Assembly: GCF_000166135.1 (NCBI RefSeq)
Contig: NC_014666.1
Coordinates: forward strand, 7,254,001-7,318,000
Origin: Pseudofrankia inefficax
GTDB taxonomy: Bacteria; Actinomycetota; Actinomycetes; Frankiales; Frankiaceae
Length of the DNA: 64,000 nt
Direction: 5' to 3'
Each line of letters begins with the position of its first letter. The stretch's first letter is position 1. A model generated the notes under the pieces. That model was not told the DNA's origin and made no database searches. It saw only the letters and a list, made by a program, of their open reading frames with translations. Below, piece by piece: positions 63,435-64,000 of this stretch. The position numbers and the translations under genes were made by a program.

Positions 63435-63886
63435 GACGAGATCCTCCATCCCCCCACCACAGCCGCCCGTACCCGGTTGACCAATCCAGGCAACCACACC
63501 GTAGGCTGGACGGAAATTTCTTCCTGCATATACAGGATGCAAATTACATCTGAACCTACAATGTGACCATGCCCCGGTACCAGTGCCGCCGCCGCGGGGG
63601 CTCGGCGGCCTGGTCCTGGGGCCTGCCGCGGGGGCGGAGCCGCGCTCTCCCGCGCTCCGCCCCCGCCAGACCTGGCACGCCCGTCGCTGCCTCATACGGG
63701 GGGGGTAGCGCCGGGCGGCCCGCCGACCGGAACGGCGGCGGCCGACCGGCTCCGGGACGCCGGGCCCACGCCACCCGCGCGCCCCGTTGAGCACTGCCGT
63801 TCATCGCGTCACCTTCCCTCATCTGGCTGTGTGACGCGCGAACCGCGAAACCACGAGACGTCCGACTAGACCGAGGGGACAGCGCG
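63435..63886. other. Divergent intergenic region, XRE / FHA-like gene
   Basis: About 450 bp. The XRE-proximal part (63500-63560) is AT-richer than average with ACATC/GATGCAA-like stretches and is probably the promoter. GC-rich sequence with a run of seven G (63700-63706) fills the middle. Short open frames are not supported. Confidence 0.4.
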
Positions 63887-64000
63887 ATGAGGGGCGCCGA
63901 GCCGCTGATCGGCCAGGAGCGGTGGGTCCTGGTCTACGAGTACACGCCGCAGCGGGCGCAGAAGGCGTCCGGTACCAGGATCGACATCGGCGGGACCCTG
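63887..64000 (+). CDS. FHA-like protein, 5' fragment (paralogue of 55328 gene)
   Basis: The window ends after 38 codons from ATG 63887. ERWVLVYEYTP and GTRIDIGGTL align with ERWVLAYEHGP and GTRLPVGRSV at the start of the 257-aa FHA-like protein. The rest lies outside the window. Confidence 0.65.
   Translation, partial: MRGAEPLIGQERWVLVYEYTPQRAQKASGTRIDIGGTL

Overview
The window is very GC-rich, densely packed actinobacterial chromosome. The combination of a hopanoid locus (hpnC, hpnD, hpnE, squalene-hopene cyclase, hpnG, hpnH), urease genes, an F420-type LLM oxidoreductase, GTG starts, 4-bp start/stop overlaps, DUF397 proteins and DUF5753-type XRE regulators fits a Frankia-like actinomycete. 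That assignment is an inference from gene content; no rRNA or other taxonomic marker is present. I see no tRNA, CRISPR array, transposase or phage gene.

Layout. (1) 1-3745, minus strand: a nitrate/sulfonate/taurine-type ABC importer (two permeases, ATPase, Tat lipoprotein). (2) 4074-6629, plus: ureABC. The accessory genes lie apart, ureF at 10.8 kb and ureD/ureG at 16.2-18.2 kb; no ureE is seen. Between them sit a DUF574-type methyltransferase, a repeat-filled stretch (7.6-9.35 kb), a phytanoyl-CoA-dioxygenase-like enzyme, a small lipoprotein, a histidine kinase/response regulator pair with two cell-envelope proteins and a class F sortase. (3) 18.4-20.9 kb: DHA2 drug exporter and TetR regulator. 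(4) 21.3-33.3 kb: hopanoid locus. SDR, hpnC, hpnD, hpnE, polyprenyl synthase, shc and an hpnG-ispH fusion run on the minus strand, mostly with 4-bp overlaps; hpnH lies downstream behind its own promoter with two operator-like palindromes. An HxlR regulator sits between.

(5) 34.1-47.2 kb: reductive pyrimidine/hydantoin catabolism. Dihydropyrimidinase, beta-ureidopropionase, methylmalonate-semialdehyde dehydrogenase and a class III aminotransferase would take a dihydropyrimidine to beta-alanine or 3-aminoisobutyrate and onward. They flank an LLM oxidoreductase and a second TauT-type importer, and a MocR-type regulator is divergent. No dihydropyrimidine dehydrogenase gene is in the window. (6) 47.4-55.2 kb: an EAD1-TM-WD40 protein, a receiver-thioredoxin-reductase-like fusion with a cyclic-nucleotide-domain histidine kinase, an aquaporin and a PrpE-like phosphatase. 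(7) 55.3-64.0 kb: a duplicated signalling locus with two membrane Ser/Thr kinases carrying WD40 propellers, two DUF397 proteins, one XRE-DUF5753 regulator and two FHA-like proteins (the second cut by the window end). Both DUF397 genes carry the same 32-nt upstream element at the same distance.

Intergenic regions are rich in structure: a perfect 25-bp tandem array, a diverged ~270-bp direct duplication, a dispersed palindrome family (three copies), and hairpins with GAGCGAAGCGA loops.
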